Shown here: piece after piece, positions 49,032 to 56,576 of the stretch
Layout of the letters: every line of letters starts with the position of its first letter
Position numbering within the stretch: position 1 is the stretch's first letter
Assembly (NCBI RefSeq): GCF_017948485.1
Contig: NZ_JAFFSX010000018.1
Coordinates: 1-64,000, forward strand
Direction of reading: 5' to 3'
Length of the DNA stretch: 64,000 nucleotides
From: Streptomyces sp. GESEQ-35
GTDB lineage: Bacteria > Actinomycetota > Actinomycetes > Streptomycetales > Streptomycetaceae
Position numbers and translations under genes: made by a program
The notes under the pieces: generated by a model
Seen by the model: only the letters and a program-made list of their open reading frames with translations
Databases searched by the model: none
What the model was told of the DNA's origin: nothing

Positions 49032-50161
49032 CAGGTGCGGCTGACCGTTCCGCAGCTCTCGTCGCGGTTCGGGTCCGGGGTGCGGCTGCGGTCGTAGGGG
49101 TCGACGGCCGAGCCGGAGGGCGAGGGGCCGACCGGGGCGTCCGAGTCGAAGTCGGGGTGGAGGAAGCCGTCGTAGAGGTCGCAGGCGGAGTTGCCGATCT
49201 CCTGGTCGTAGCGCTGCACGCTGATCTTCCCGGGGGTGACCTGGTAGCGGCTCGGGTCGAGGAGCTGGACGTCGAGCAGGCGTCGTACGACGGTACGGGC
49301 CACCTCGGTCGCGCCGTCCCGCGCCTTCACCAGCGGGTAGACGAAGGTGTAGTCGGCGTGCACGAGGACCGAGCCGTCCTTGCCGGCCTCGAAGGTCATC
49401 CGCCCACGGGTTTTGACGACGTCACCGGCCGGTCGTACCTCGGCGGGGTCGAAGCGGCTGAACATCGTCAGCGGATCGTGGTCCTTGTCGGGCTTGCGCA
49501 GCGAGGTGTTCAGCAGCTCGACCAGCTCCGGCTGCCGGGGATCGAGCACGCCGAGCGCGGTCTCGGGGCGCCCGCCGCGCAGCGTGGCCGGGTCGAGGTT
49601 GGCGGCGACCAGCAACTCCCTTGTCTGCTCCAGGGCCTGCGCGACCTGGGCCTTCGAGAACCCGCCGACCGCGGTCGCCTTCGGCGCCACGATCCCGGCC
49701 GCGCCGTCGGCGTACCGCTTGGCCGGTGAGCCGGCGAACGGGTCGGCGAGGGTGGGGGTGTCCGGGGCCATCGAGGAGGGTGGCCCGGTGGGTCGGCCGG
49801 TTTCGGCGGGCAGCGGGGAGGCGGCGACGGAGTCGTCCGAAGCGCCGGATCCGAAGGGGTCCCCGGGCAGCAGCGACGGCTTCACCGCCACCGACGCGAC
49901 CACGACCGCGACGGGGACTCCGATGATCGCCCACATCCGCCGGCGCCGAGCGGTACGCACTTCCGGCCGGGCGGGCCCGGTGCGCCACCCTTCGGGCGCC
50001 TCCCCCCGCGCGTCCTGCTGCCGCAACCGCTCGGTGACCATGCGCGCCCGTGCGGACGGCTCCTTCGGCGCCGCGTCCGGGGTCTCCCGCTCCGCATCCT
50101 TGAGGAACCTCTCCCACTCCTCGTCGGATATCGGCGACTCGTCGGACGGCTGTCTGGCCAT
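49031..50161 (-). CDS. Conserved membrane-anchored protein (376 aa)
   Basis: An acidic cytosolic head (MARQPSDESPISDEEWERFL), one membrane span (MWAIIGVPVAVVVASVAV, about 75-92), then a 280-residue extracellular domain. The outer domain contains FSKAQVAQALEQTRELLVAA and RQPELVELLNTSLRKP. I know such proteins only as conserved in Streptomyces, without function. ATG 50161 has GGGGGAG upstream. The gene is bracketed by two 93-bp direct repeats (copies 4 and 5). Confidence 0.8.
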   Translation of the reverse strand: MARQPSDESPISDEEWERFLKDAERETPDAAPKEPSARARMVTERLRQQDARGEAPEGWRTGPARPEVRTARRRRMWAIIGVPVAVVVASVAVKPSLLPGDPFGSGASDDSVAASPLPAETGRPTGPPSSMAPDTPTLADPFAGSPAKRYADGAAGIVAPKATAVGGFSKAQVAQALEQTRELLVAANLDPATLRGGRPETALGVLDPRQPELVELLNTSLRKPDKDHDPLTMFSRFDPAEVRPAGDVVKTRGRMTFEAGKDGSVLVHADYTFVYPLVKARDGATEVARTVVRRLLDVQLLDPSRYQVTPGKISVQRYDQEIGNSACDLYDGFLHPDFDSDAPVGPSPSGSAVDPYDRSRTPDPNRDESCGTVSRT

Positions 50162-50254
50162 GCTGATACTCCCCCTCGCGGCTGACGCGCAGGCGCAAGT
50201 GTAAATGTGCCATGGACATGGCCGGTGCCGGGACCCTTGCCGGCTACAGTTCGC

Positions 50255-50347
50255 CAGCGCCCCAAAGGGGCGCGGGGAACTGCGCGACCAGCCACAACGG
50301 ACCCGCAGGCGATGGACGGCCCCTCGCTGCACTTCCCGCGGAGCGCT
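50255..50347. repeat. Dispersed hairpin repeat, copy 5 (extended, 93 bp)
   Basis: Same 93-bp unit as copy 4, same orientation, but located between divergent genes, where a terminator is not expected. The hairpin GCGCCCC-AAA-GGGGCGC is intact. It ends 12 bp before the CapA-like start. Confidence 0.9.
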
Positions 50348-50359
50348 TAGCGTGGATGT

Positions 50360-51505
50360 ATGGGTGGCGGTGTGGTGACGCTGTTCCTGTGCGGCGATGT
50401 GATGCTCGGGCGGGGCGTCGACCAGATCCTCCCGTACGCCGGTGATCCGGCCCTGCGGGAGCCATGGGTCGCGGATGCCCGGTCCTACGTCGGCCTCGCC
50501 GAGGCTGCGAACGGGCCGATCCCCGTCCCCGTACCGCCGTCCTGGCCGTGGGGCGAGGCACTGCGCGTGCTGGAGGAGGCGGCACCGGACGCGCGGATCC
50601 TGAATCTGGAGACCACCGTCACGCGCGGCGACGCGTTCGCGCCCGGCAAGGAGGTCCACTACCGGATGCACCCGGCCAACCTGTCCGCCCTGACGGTGGC
50701 CCGCCCCGACGTCTGCGTCCTGGCCAACAACCACGTCCTCGACTTCGGCCGCCCGGGGCTCATGGAGACGCTCGGCTCACTCGCGGGCGCGGGCCTGCGG
50801 ACGGCGGGCGCGGGACGCAACGCCGACGAGGCGTACGCGCCTGCGGTGGTCCCGGTCGGTCACGGGCGCAGGGTGCTGGTGTTCGCCCTGGGCGCCTCGT
50901 CCAGCGGCATCCCGCCCGACTGGGCGGCGACTTCGGACCGGTCCGGCGTCGCGTACGTCCCCGAGCTGTCGGCCGCGGAGGCCGCCGCAGCGGTCGTACG
51001 CATACGACGGACCGCACGCGCGGGCGATCTCGTGGTCGTCTCCGTGCACTGGGGCTCCAACTGGGGCTACCGCGTCCCCCGGGACCAGACCGGTTTCGCG
51101 CACGCCCTCGTGGACGCCGGCGCCGACCTCGTCCACGGCCACTCCTCGCACCATCCCCGGCCGCTGGAGATCTACCGCGACCGCCTGATCCTGCACGGCT
51201 GCGGCGACTTCATCGACGACTACGAAGGGATCTCCGGCCACGAGCAGTACCGCGACGACCTGCGGCTCGCCCACCTCGTGTCGCTGGACGCGGACACCGG
51301 TCGGCTGACCGGCCTGCGCCTGGTGCCGCTGCGGTCCCGCCGGATGCGGCTGGAGCCCGCGCCGCCGGAGGACCGTATGTGGCTCGCCGCGACGCTCGGC
51401 CGGATCAACGACGGGCTGCGCATCGTGCCGTCGGACTCGATGAGTTCGGCGACGTGGCTCTACGCCCACGAGCCGAGCCACACACGGGCCTGCCAGGAGT
51501 CGTAG
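50360..51505 (+). CDS. CapA-like (PGA_cap) metallophosphatase family protein
   Basis: A 381-residue member of the CapA family, which takes its name from poly-gamma-glutamate capsule synthesis but is broadly a metallophosphatase fold. Signature blocks: LFLCGDVMLGRGV, ARILNLETTVT, VCVLANNHVLDFG, and DLVHGHSSHHPRPLEIY. No signal peptide is seen, so it is probably cytosolic. ATG 50360 is chosen. Its 3' end overlaps the convergent PMT gene by 46 bp. Function in Streptomyces is unknown. Confidence 0.87.
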   Translation: MGGGVVTLFLCGDVMLGRGVDQILPYAGDPALREPWVADARSYVGLAEAANGPIPVPVPPSWPWGEALRVLEEAAPDARILNLETTVTRGDAFAPGKEVHYRMHPANLSALTVARPDVCVLANNHVLDFGRPGLMETLGSLAGAGLRTAGAGRNADEAYAPAVVPVGHGRRVLVFALGASSSGIPPDWAATSDRSGVAYVPELSAAEAAAAVVRIRRTARAGDLVVVSVHWGSNWGYRVPRDQTGFAHALVDAGADLVHGHSSHHPRPLEIYRDRLILHGCGDFIDDYEGISGHEQYRDDLRLAHLVSLDADTGRLTGLRLVPLRSRRMRLEPAPPEDRMWLAATLGRINDGLRIVPSDSMSSATWLYAHEPSHTRACQES

Positions 51506-53154
51506 GGAATGGTCACGCCGGCGTAAATGGCGAAGAAGTAGACGAAGTTCCACACGATCAGCAGGGTGAGTGTGCCGACGCTCACCGCGCCCCGGACGCG
51601 GCGTCGCCGACCGGCGCCGGGCGGTCCGGCCATGGCTCCCGCCATCATGGCCACGGCCAGGCACAGGTAGGGCAGGAAGACGATCGCGTAGAAGGAGAAG
51701 GTCGTGCGGTCCTGGTAGAGGAACCAGGGCAGCCATCCCGCCGCCACCGCGCACAGGATCGCGCCGGCCCGCCAGTCCCGTCGCAGCGCCCACCGGTACA
51801 GCAGATAGACGAGGGCACAACTGGCCGTCCACCACAGCAGCGGCGTCCCCAGCGCGATGATCTCCCGGGCGCAGCCGGCGGCCGCCCGGCAGCCGTCCTG
51901 ACCCTGCGCCGAGAAGTGGAAGTCAATGGGCACGGGACGTCCGAGGACGAGCCAGCTCCATGGGTTCGACTCGTAGCGGTGCCAGGCGTCCAGGCCGATG
52001 TTGAACTCGTAGACCTGGTGTTGGTAGTGCCAGAAGCTGCGCAGGGGTGCGGGGATCCACGCCCATGGGCCGCCGCGGCCGTCCGCCCAGTGGCGGCCGT
52101 ACCCCTGGTCGGAGGCGAACCACCCGGTCCAGGTGAGGAGATAGGCGGCCAGGGCGACCGGCACGAGGGACGTCAGCGACGGGACGAGGTCCTTGCGCAG
52201 CACCGCCCGGAAGGGGCGCCGGGCTCCCGCGACGCGTCGGGAGCCGACATCCCAGAGCAGGGCCAGCACCGTGAAGGCGACGAGGAAGTACCAGCCGTTC
52301 CATTTGGTCGCCGCCGCAAGCCCCAGGCAGACCCCCGCCGCCCAGCGCCACGGCCGCGAGCCCATGCTTCCCCGGTCGGCCAGCAGGGCGCGTGCCCGGT
52401 CCCGGTCGAGCAGCAGACAGCCGAAGGCCGCCAGCACGAAGAACATCACGATCAGGTCGAGCAGCGCGGTACGGCTGAGGACGTAGTGCAGTCCGTCCAC
52501 CGCCATCAGCAGCCCGGCCAGGCACCCCAAGTAGGTGGAGCGGAACAGGCGTCGGCCGATGCGGCACAGCATCAGCACCGACAGCGTGCCGAGTACGGCC
52601 GTCGCGAACCGCCAGCCGAACGGGTCGAGGCCGAACGCCCATTCACCGGCCGCGATGACCCACTTGCCCATGGGCGGATGGGCGACGAACGCACCCGTCT
52701 CCGACAGTGGGACGACCTGCGGATCACCCAGCACCTGCGGGTCGGCGACCTTGCGGTCGGGCCACACCCCTTCGTAGCCGAACCGCAGCTGCGACCAGGC
52801 GTCCTTGGCGTAGTACGTCTCGTCGAAGAGCAGGGCGTGCGGCTGCCCCAGCCGCCAGAAGCGGATCACCCCGGCGAAGGCGGCCACCAGCAGCGGCCCC
52901 AGCCAGCCGGTCGCTCCGGCGAGACGCTCCGCGACAGCGGGCGGCAGGCCGATCAGCCGCCACAGATGGAACGGTGGCCGCGGAAACGGCGGTACAAGAC
53001 GCTCCCGCGCACTGGTCCGGAGGGGCGGCACATAGCCGAAGCGACGCAGCCGGACCGCCCAGTTCAACGGCGTGTCCACGGTCCGGCGAACCACCCGCGT
53101 ATCCCCAGTACTTGAGCACGGCGCGGGACGGAACCCCTCGTCGTCGAGGTCCAT
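51460..53154 (-). CDS. PMT-family protein O-mannosyltransferase-like
   Basis: A 564-residue GT-C membrane enzyme with about eleven spans. It shows the PMT signature: ALLFDETYYAKDAW in the first outer loop (catalytic Asp-Glu), AHPPMGKWVIAAGEW, and LSRTALLDLIVMFFVLAAFG. Pmt uses polyprenyl-phosphate-mannose to glycosylate secreted proteins. The cytosolic N-terminal 85 residues are long for the family. ATG 53154 is favoured; a frame to 53298 has no signal for translation. It overlaps the convergent CapA-like gene. Confidence 0.87.
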   Translation of the reverse strand: MDLDDEGFRPAPCSSTGDTRVVRRTVDTPLNWAVRLRRFGYVPPLRTSARERLVPPFPRPPFHLWRLIGLPPAVAERLAGATGWLGPLLVAAFAGVIRFWRLGQPHALLFDETYYAKDAWSQLRFGYEGVWPDRKVADPQVLGDPQVVPLSETGAFVAHPPMGKWVIAAGEWAFGLDPFGWRFATAVLGTLSVLMLCRIGRRLFRSTYLGCLAGLLMAVDGLHYVLSRTALLDLIVMFFVLAAFGCLLLDRDRARALLADRGSMGSRPWRWAAGVCLGLAAATKWNGWYFLVAFTVLALLWDVGSRRVAGARRPFRAVLRKDLVPSLTSLVPVALAAYLLTWTGWFASDQGYGRHWADGRGGPWAWIPAPLRSFWHYQHQVYEFNIGLDAWHRYESNPWSWLVLGRPVPIDFHFSAQGQDGCRAAAGCAREIIALGTPLLWWTASCALVYLLYRWALRRDWRAGAILCAVAAGWLPWFLYQDRTTFSFYAIVFLPYLCLAVAMMAGAMAGPPGAGRRRRVRGAVSVGTLTLLIVWNFVYFFAIYAGVTIPYDSWQARVWLGSWA

Positions 53155-53191
53155 GAAGCGGCCGCCCCCCGGATGTCGCCCTGTACGGAGA

Positions 53192-53599
53192 TCAGGCTCG
53201 TACGTCTCGCTGCTGAACTTCCTTGAGTACTCCGGACACCGTCGCGAAGTCGTTGTCCAAGTGGAGGACGGTATGGCCGTGGTGGACCGCGGTCGCACAC
53301 ACCAGCAGGTCGATCGCTCCTGCCGCGCGATGCTGACCCTGTTGGGTCAGTTTGTACTGGGCGGTGTCGACCCAGCGCCAGGCATTCTTGGGAACGGGAG
53401 ACAGCAGGCAGAGTGCGTCCAGTTCCTCCGCGAGCTCATCCCGGTGGGACGGGCTGGTTGCCGAGTGGAGAAACTCGGCGCGGGTCGGCTCGCAGAGGTG
53501 GAACACTCCAGCGGCGATGTGCCCCTCCCATGGGCGCAACGCGCCCGGGGTGCGGAACAGGTGCCACAGAGCAGAGGTGTCCACCAGATACGTGATCAC
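53192..53599 (-). CDS. vapC: VapC-type PIN-domain ribonuclease toxin
   Basis: A 135-residue PIN-domain RNase. The acidic site is visible: Asp7 (YLVDTSALWHLF), a Glu in EPTRAEFLH, and two Asp in AIDLLVCATAV and LHLDNDFATV. VapC toxins cleave tRNA or rRNA when their antitoxin is degraded. ATG 53599 overlaps the stop of the antitoxin gene (ATGA), the usual antitoxin-first order. It lies 38 bp upstream, in the same direction, of the PMT gene. Confidence 0.9.
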   Translation of the reverse strand: MITYLVDTSALWHLFRTPGALRPWEGHIAAGVFHLCEPTRAEFLHSATSPSHRDELAEELDALCLLSPVPKNAWRWVDTAQYKLTQQGQHRAAGAIDLLVCATAVHHGHTVLHLDNDFATVSGVLKEVQQRDVRA

Positions 53600-53829
53600 T
53601 CGAAGGCCGTGCGCCGGGCGCGCTTCTCCGCGTCATGTGCGGCCGATGCCTGCTCGAACTCGCCACGCGCACCCCGCGCGGCCAGCTTCTCCGCAGCCTC
53701 AAGCCTCTTGATCCGCGCCACGTAGTCCCGAAGGGCCGCGTTGACGGTCTCCTTCTTCGTCTTGACACCCATGAGTCGCATGGCCTCGGCCAGCGCCTCG
53801 TCGTCGAGATCGATCTGCGTGACGGACAT
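53596..53829 (-). CDS. vapB: VapB-type antitoxin
   Basis: A 77-residue antitoxin. The N-terminal ribbon-helix-helix is TQIDLDDEALAEAMRLMGVK followed by KKETVNAALRDYVARIKRLE, a VapB hallmark (T-K-x-E-x-V-N-x-A-L). The acidic, flexible C-terminus should wrap the toxin. ATG 53829 is preceded by GGAGGTG. It presumably binds the palindrome at 53850-53872 with VapC to repress its own operon. Confidence 0.9.
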   Translation of the reverse strand: MSVTQIDLDDEALAEAMRLMGVKTKKETVNAALRDYVARIKRLEAAEKLAARGARGEFEQASAAHDAEKRARRTAFE

Positions 53830-53849
53830 CGGGCACCTCCAGCATCCAC

Positions 53850-53872
53850 GATGTATGCATCCAGGATACATC
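53850..53872. promoter_or_regulatory. VapBC operator palindrome
   Basis: GATGTAT-N9-ATACATC, a perfect 7-bp inverted repeat 21 bp upstream of the vapB start. AT-rich against its surroundings, as expected for a promoter-operator. Confidence 0.65.
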
Positions 53873-54006
53873 ACCAACATTGACACGCCCGCCGAAGGCA
53901 AGCGGACCGCTCAAGGGGGCCACTCAGGAGTCAGGGTGTTTCCGTCAACCCACCGACCCAGCAGCGAAGTTGCTGATCAGATCGTTTCTGCACGAAGAGT
54001 GCGCGG

Positions 54007-54080
54007 TGGGGCGGGTGGGACTCGAACCCACGGCCGACGGATTATGAGTCCGCTGCTCTAACCGGCTGAGCTACCGCCCC
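54007..54080 (-). tRNA. tRNA with CAU anticodon (Ile2 or elongator Met)
   Basis: A complete 74-nt cloverleaf: acceptor GGGGCGG/CCGCCCC, D-loop AGCTCAGCCGGTTAGAGC, anticodon loop CTCATAA, T-loop GGTTCGAGTCC. The anticodon CAU is read as Met or, if C34 is modified to lysidine, as Ile (AUA). C5-G68 in the acceptor favours tRNA-Ile2, but this is not decisive. CC follows the discriminator A in the genome, so CCA is only partly encoded. Confidence 0.9.
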
Positions 54081-54214
54081 ATAGCGGCGTGTCGCGCACA
54101 TTTGTGCGCGCCGTCTGCCGCAGCATAGCCGCTCATACGATCTCCTGCCTCGGATGGTCGACTTCGCACGCCCATGAGGACTTCGGCCTGGCCTGGGCGG
54201 TTCCACCAGGCATG

Positions 54215-54237
54215 AAAAAGGACCCCAACGGGGTCCT
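54215..54237 (-). terminator. Rho-independent terminator of the tRNA-Asn pair
   Basis: On the minus strand, AGGACCCC-GTT-GGGGTCCT followed by TTTT. It lies 11 bp after the second tRNA-Asn. One of few classical U-tract terminators here. Confidence 0.88.
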
Positions 54238-54247
54238 CTTCCAGGTG

Positions 54248-54320
54248 CTCTCCCGACTGGACTCGAACCAGTAACCTGCCGGTTAACAGCCGGCTGCTCT
54301 GCCAATTGAGCTACGGAAGA
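54248..54320 (-). tRNA. tRNA-Asn(GUU), downstream copy
   Basis: 73-nt cloverleaf with anticodon loop TGTTAAC and G discriminator. Acceptor 5' TCTTCCG pairs with CGGGAGA, including one T-G wobble at pair 4. Six bases separate it from the other copy; they are co-transcribed on the minus strand. Confidence 0.95.
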
Positions 54321-54326
54321 CCGAAG

Positions 54327-54399
54327 CTCCCCCGACTGGACTCGAACCAGTAACCTGCCGGTTAACAGCCGGCTGCTCTGCCAATTGAGCTACGGAGGA
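54327..54399 (-). tRNA. tRNA-Asn(GUU), upstream copy
   Basis: Same tRNA apart from the acceptor stem, which reads TCCTCCG / CGGGGGA. From the D stem to the T stem it is identical to the second copy. The first gene of the pair; its promoter should lie in 54400-54530. Confidence 0.95.
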
Positions 54400-54530
54400 T
54401 TGCCTCGCTGCATCGAACGTACCTCCCTGGGTATTCGCCAGGGGGCGGGCGCTCGCTGCGACACATACATTAGCGCAAGCAGGGGGGTGCTCCGCCAATC
54501 GGTTCCCCGTCGTCAAGGAAGGTGGCCGCC

Positions 54531-54824
54531 ATGCGCTACCGGCTCACGTTCGTCGCCGGACTCGCTCTGGGTTACGTGCTGGGCACGAAGGCCGGACGCG
54601 AGCGCTACGAGCAGCTGAAGAAGTCCGCCCGCCAGATCTCCCAGAACCCCGCCGTCCGCAACACCGCAGAGTCGGCCGCCCACCAGGGCCGCCAGTTCGC
54701 CGGCAAGGCGTACCACACGGTCAGCGAGAAGGTCCCCGACTCCGTGGCCCAACGAGTCCGCTCCTTGCGCGAACGCAACACCAACGGCGCAGCAGAGGAC
54801 GACTGGGGCACAAGCAATACATAG
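54531..54824 (+). CDS. YtxH-like small anchored protein
   Basis: A 97-residue protein with a short hydrophobic N-terminus (RLTFVAGLALGYVLGTKAG) and a long amphipathic helix with repeated Gln, Ala and Arg (RERYEQLKKSARQISQNPAV). This is the YtxH layout, seen in stress-related proteins. ATG 54531 is preceded by GGAAGGTGG; a GTG at 54522 is possible. It stands alone between the tRNA pair and the FGGY kinase. Confidence 0.8.
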   Translation: MRYRLTFVAGLALGYVLGTKAGRERYEQLKKSARQISQNPAVRNTAESAAHQGRQFAGKAYHTVSEKVPDSVAQRVRSLRERNTNGAAEDDWGTSNT

Positions 54825-54852
54825 CGGTACCTCTTCAATGCCGGCACAGCCA

Positions 54853-54900
54853 CCCCCTAGGGGCGCGGGGAACTGCGCGACCAGCCACGACGCACCCGCA
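54853..54900. repeat. Dispersed hairpin repeat, copy 6
   Basis: Contains GGGGCGCGGGGAACTGCGCG and the CCAGCCACGACGCACCCGCA flank, with the opposite arm reduced to CCCCCT. It lies 3' of the YtxH-like gene. Confidence 0.85.
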
Positions 54901-54950
54901 GCCAGAAGACGAGACGCACCCCCACGGCGCTGGCCCATAGAATTTTGGCC

Positions 54951-56405
54951 ATGGGGATAGTCGCCGGGCTGGACAGTGCGCCCGATTTCACTCGCATCGT
55001 CGTCTGCGACGCGGACACCGGAGCCGTGCTCAGGCAGGGGTACGCCCCGCATCCGATCGAAGGTGCCGAAGGCGGCTCGCGGCCCTCCGACGTCGACCCG
55101 CAGGCCTGGCTGCTGTCCCTCGGCGAGGCGGCCGGCGGCGGGCTCCTCGAAGGCGTGCAGGCCATCGGCGTGTCGGCGCAGCAGAACGCCGTGATCCCGC
55201 TGGACGCGCAGGGCAACACCGTGCGGCCGGCGATGGTCGGCGGTGACAAGCGGGCGCAGGTCGCGGCGGCCGATCTGATCGACGCGCTCGGCGGACGCGA
55301 GGCGTGGGCGCAGGCGGTGGGATGTGTACCGCAGGCCGCTCAGCCCGTGACCAAGCTGCGGTGGCTGGCGAAGACCGAACCCGAGAACGCCGTACGAGCC
55401 GCTGTGCTCATGCAGGCGCACGACTGGCTGGTGTGGCAGTTGCTCGGGCGGCCGGTGCGCAGGACGACGGATCGCGGCGGGGCTTCCGGTACGGGGTACT
55501 GGTCCGCGGCCACCGGCGCCTACCGGGGTGATCTCGTCGAGCTGGCGCTCGGGCATCAGGCGATGCTGCCCGAGGTGATCGGGCCCTCCGAAGCGGCCGG
55601 TACGACGCCGGAGGGGCTGCTGATCTCCGCCGGGACCGGCACGACCATGGCCGCCGCCTTCGGGCTCGGCATCGGGCTCGGCGACGCCGTCGTGTCGCTG
55701 GGCGCCTCCGGGTCGGTGATGGCCGTGCACCGCGAGGCGCTCGTCGACCAGACCGGGATGATCACCTCGCTCGCCGACGCGACCGGTATGCACCTGCCGG
55801 TCGTCACCACGCTGAACGCCGTACGGACCCTGCGCGGAACCGCCGAACTGCTCGGGCTGCCCGACCTGGAGAGCCTGTCCGAGCTGGCGATGAAATCGAC
55901 GCCGGGCGCCCACGGTCTCGTACTCCTCCCCTATCTGGAGGGTGAGCGGACGCCGAATCTGCCGCACACCGCCGGGACCCTCGCCGGGCTCAGGCGGGAG
56001 TCGATGAGGGCGGAGCATCTGGCGCGGGCGGCGTTCGAGGGGATGCTGTGCGGGCTCGCGGACGCCCTGGATGTGGTGCGGGGGCGTGGGGTCGAGGTGC
56101 GGCGGGTCTTTCTGCTCGGGGCGGCCGCCGAACTGCCCGCCGTACAGGCGGCGGCGCCCGCGCTGTTCGGGGCGCAGGTCGTCGTACCGCAGCCCGCGGA
56201 CTACGGGGCGATCGGTGCCGCCCGGCAGGCGGCGTGGGCGCTCGGCACGTCGCAGGGCACTCTCGACCCGCGGACCCCGCCGGCCTGGCAGGGTCCCGCC
56301 GCGCAGGTTCTGGAGCCAGGCGAGGATCTGGCGGTGGGACAGGCGGTGCGGCAGCAGTTCGTGTCGGTGCGGGAGCAGACCCATCCCGGGGCGTTCCGGG
56401 TGTGA
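54951..56405 (+). CDS. FGGY-family carbohydrate kinase (xylulokinase-like)
   Basis: A 484-residue sugar kinase with the FGGY fold: N-terminal phosphate loop GIVAGLDSAPDFTRIVVCDA, central SAGTGTTMAAAFGLG and LGASGSVMAVH, and late VFLLGAAAELPAVQAAAP. It resembles xylulokinases but the first loop lacks the usual DxGT, having DSAPDFT. There is no Shine-Dalgarno; TAGAAT lies 7 bp before ATG 54951, so the mRNA may be leaderless. No sugar isomerase or transporter is near, so the substrate is open. Confidence 0.85.
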   Translation: MGIVAGLDSAPDFTRIVVCDADTGAVLRQGYAPHPIEGAEGGSRPSDVDPQAWLLSLGEAAGGGLLEGVQAIGVSAQQNAVIPLDAQGNTVRPAMVGGDKRAQVAAADLIDALGGREAWAQAVGCVPQAAQPVTKLRWLAKTEPENAVRAAVLMQAHDWLVWQLLGRPVRRTTDRGGASGTGYWSAATGAYRGDLVELALGHQAMLPEVIGPSEAAGTTPEGLLISAGTGTTMAAAFGLGIGLGDAVVSLGASGSVMAVHREALVDQTGMITSLADATGMHLPVVTTLNAVRTLRGTAELLGLPDLESLSELAMKSTPGAHGLVLLPYLEGERTPNLPHTAGTLAGLRRESMRAEHLARAAFEGMLCGLADALDVVRGRGVEVRRVFLLGAAAELPAVQAAAPALFGAQVVVPQPADYGAIGAARQAAWALGTSQGTLDPRTPPAWQGPAAQVLEPGEDLAVGQAVRQQFVSVREQTHPGAFRV

Positions 56406-56576
56406 GTTCGGCGTTCCGGAAGGTAAGAGACCGGTAGGAGTCGGCGCGATCCGCACCCAGAAGGCCGTACGAAGCACTGCTGACGGCTTAATCGGTTGAG
56501 GTAACACGGGCGGAGTGTTCGACGATAGGGGCCAGGGGCAACCACCGCCCCTACCGCCGACTCCGAGAGACGTAGC

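Noticed and set aside
50464-53115. Plus-strand frame of 883 codons over the CapA-like and PMT genes
   Set aside because: Shadow frame: composition Arg/Pro/Gly-rich, no domains, and it is opposite a clear membrane enzyme.
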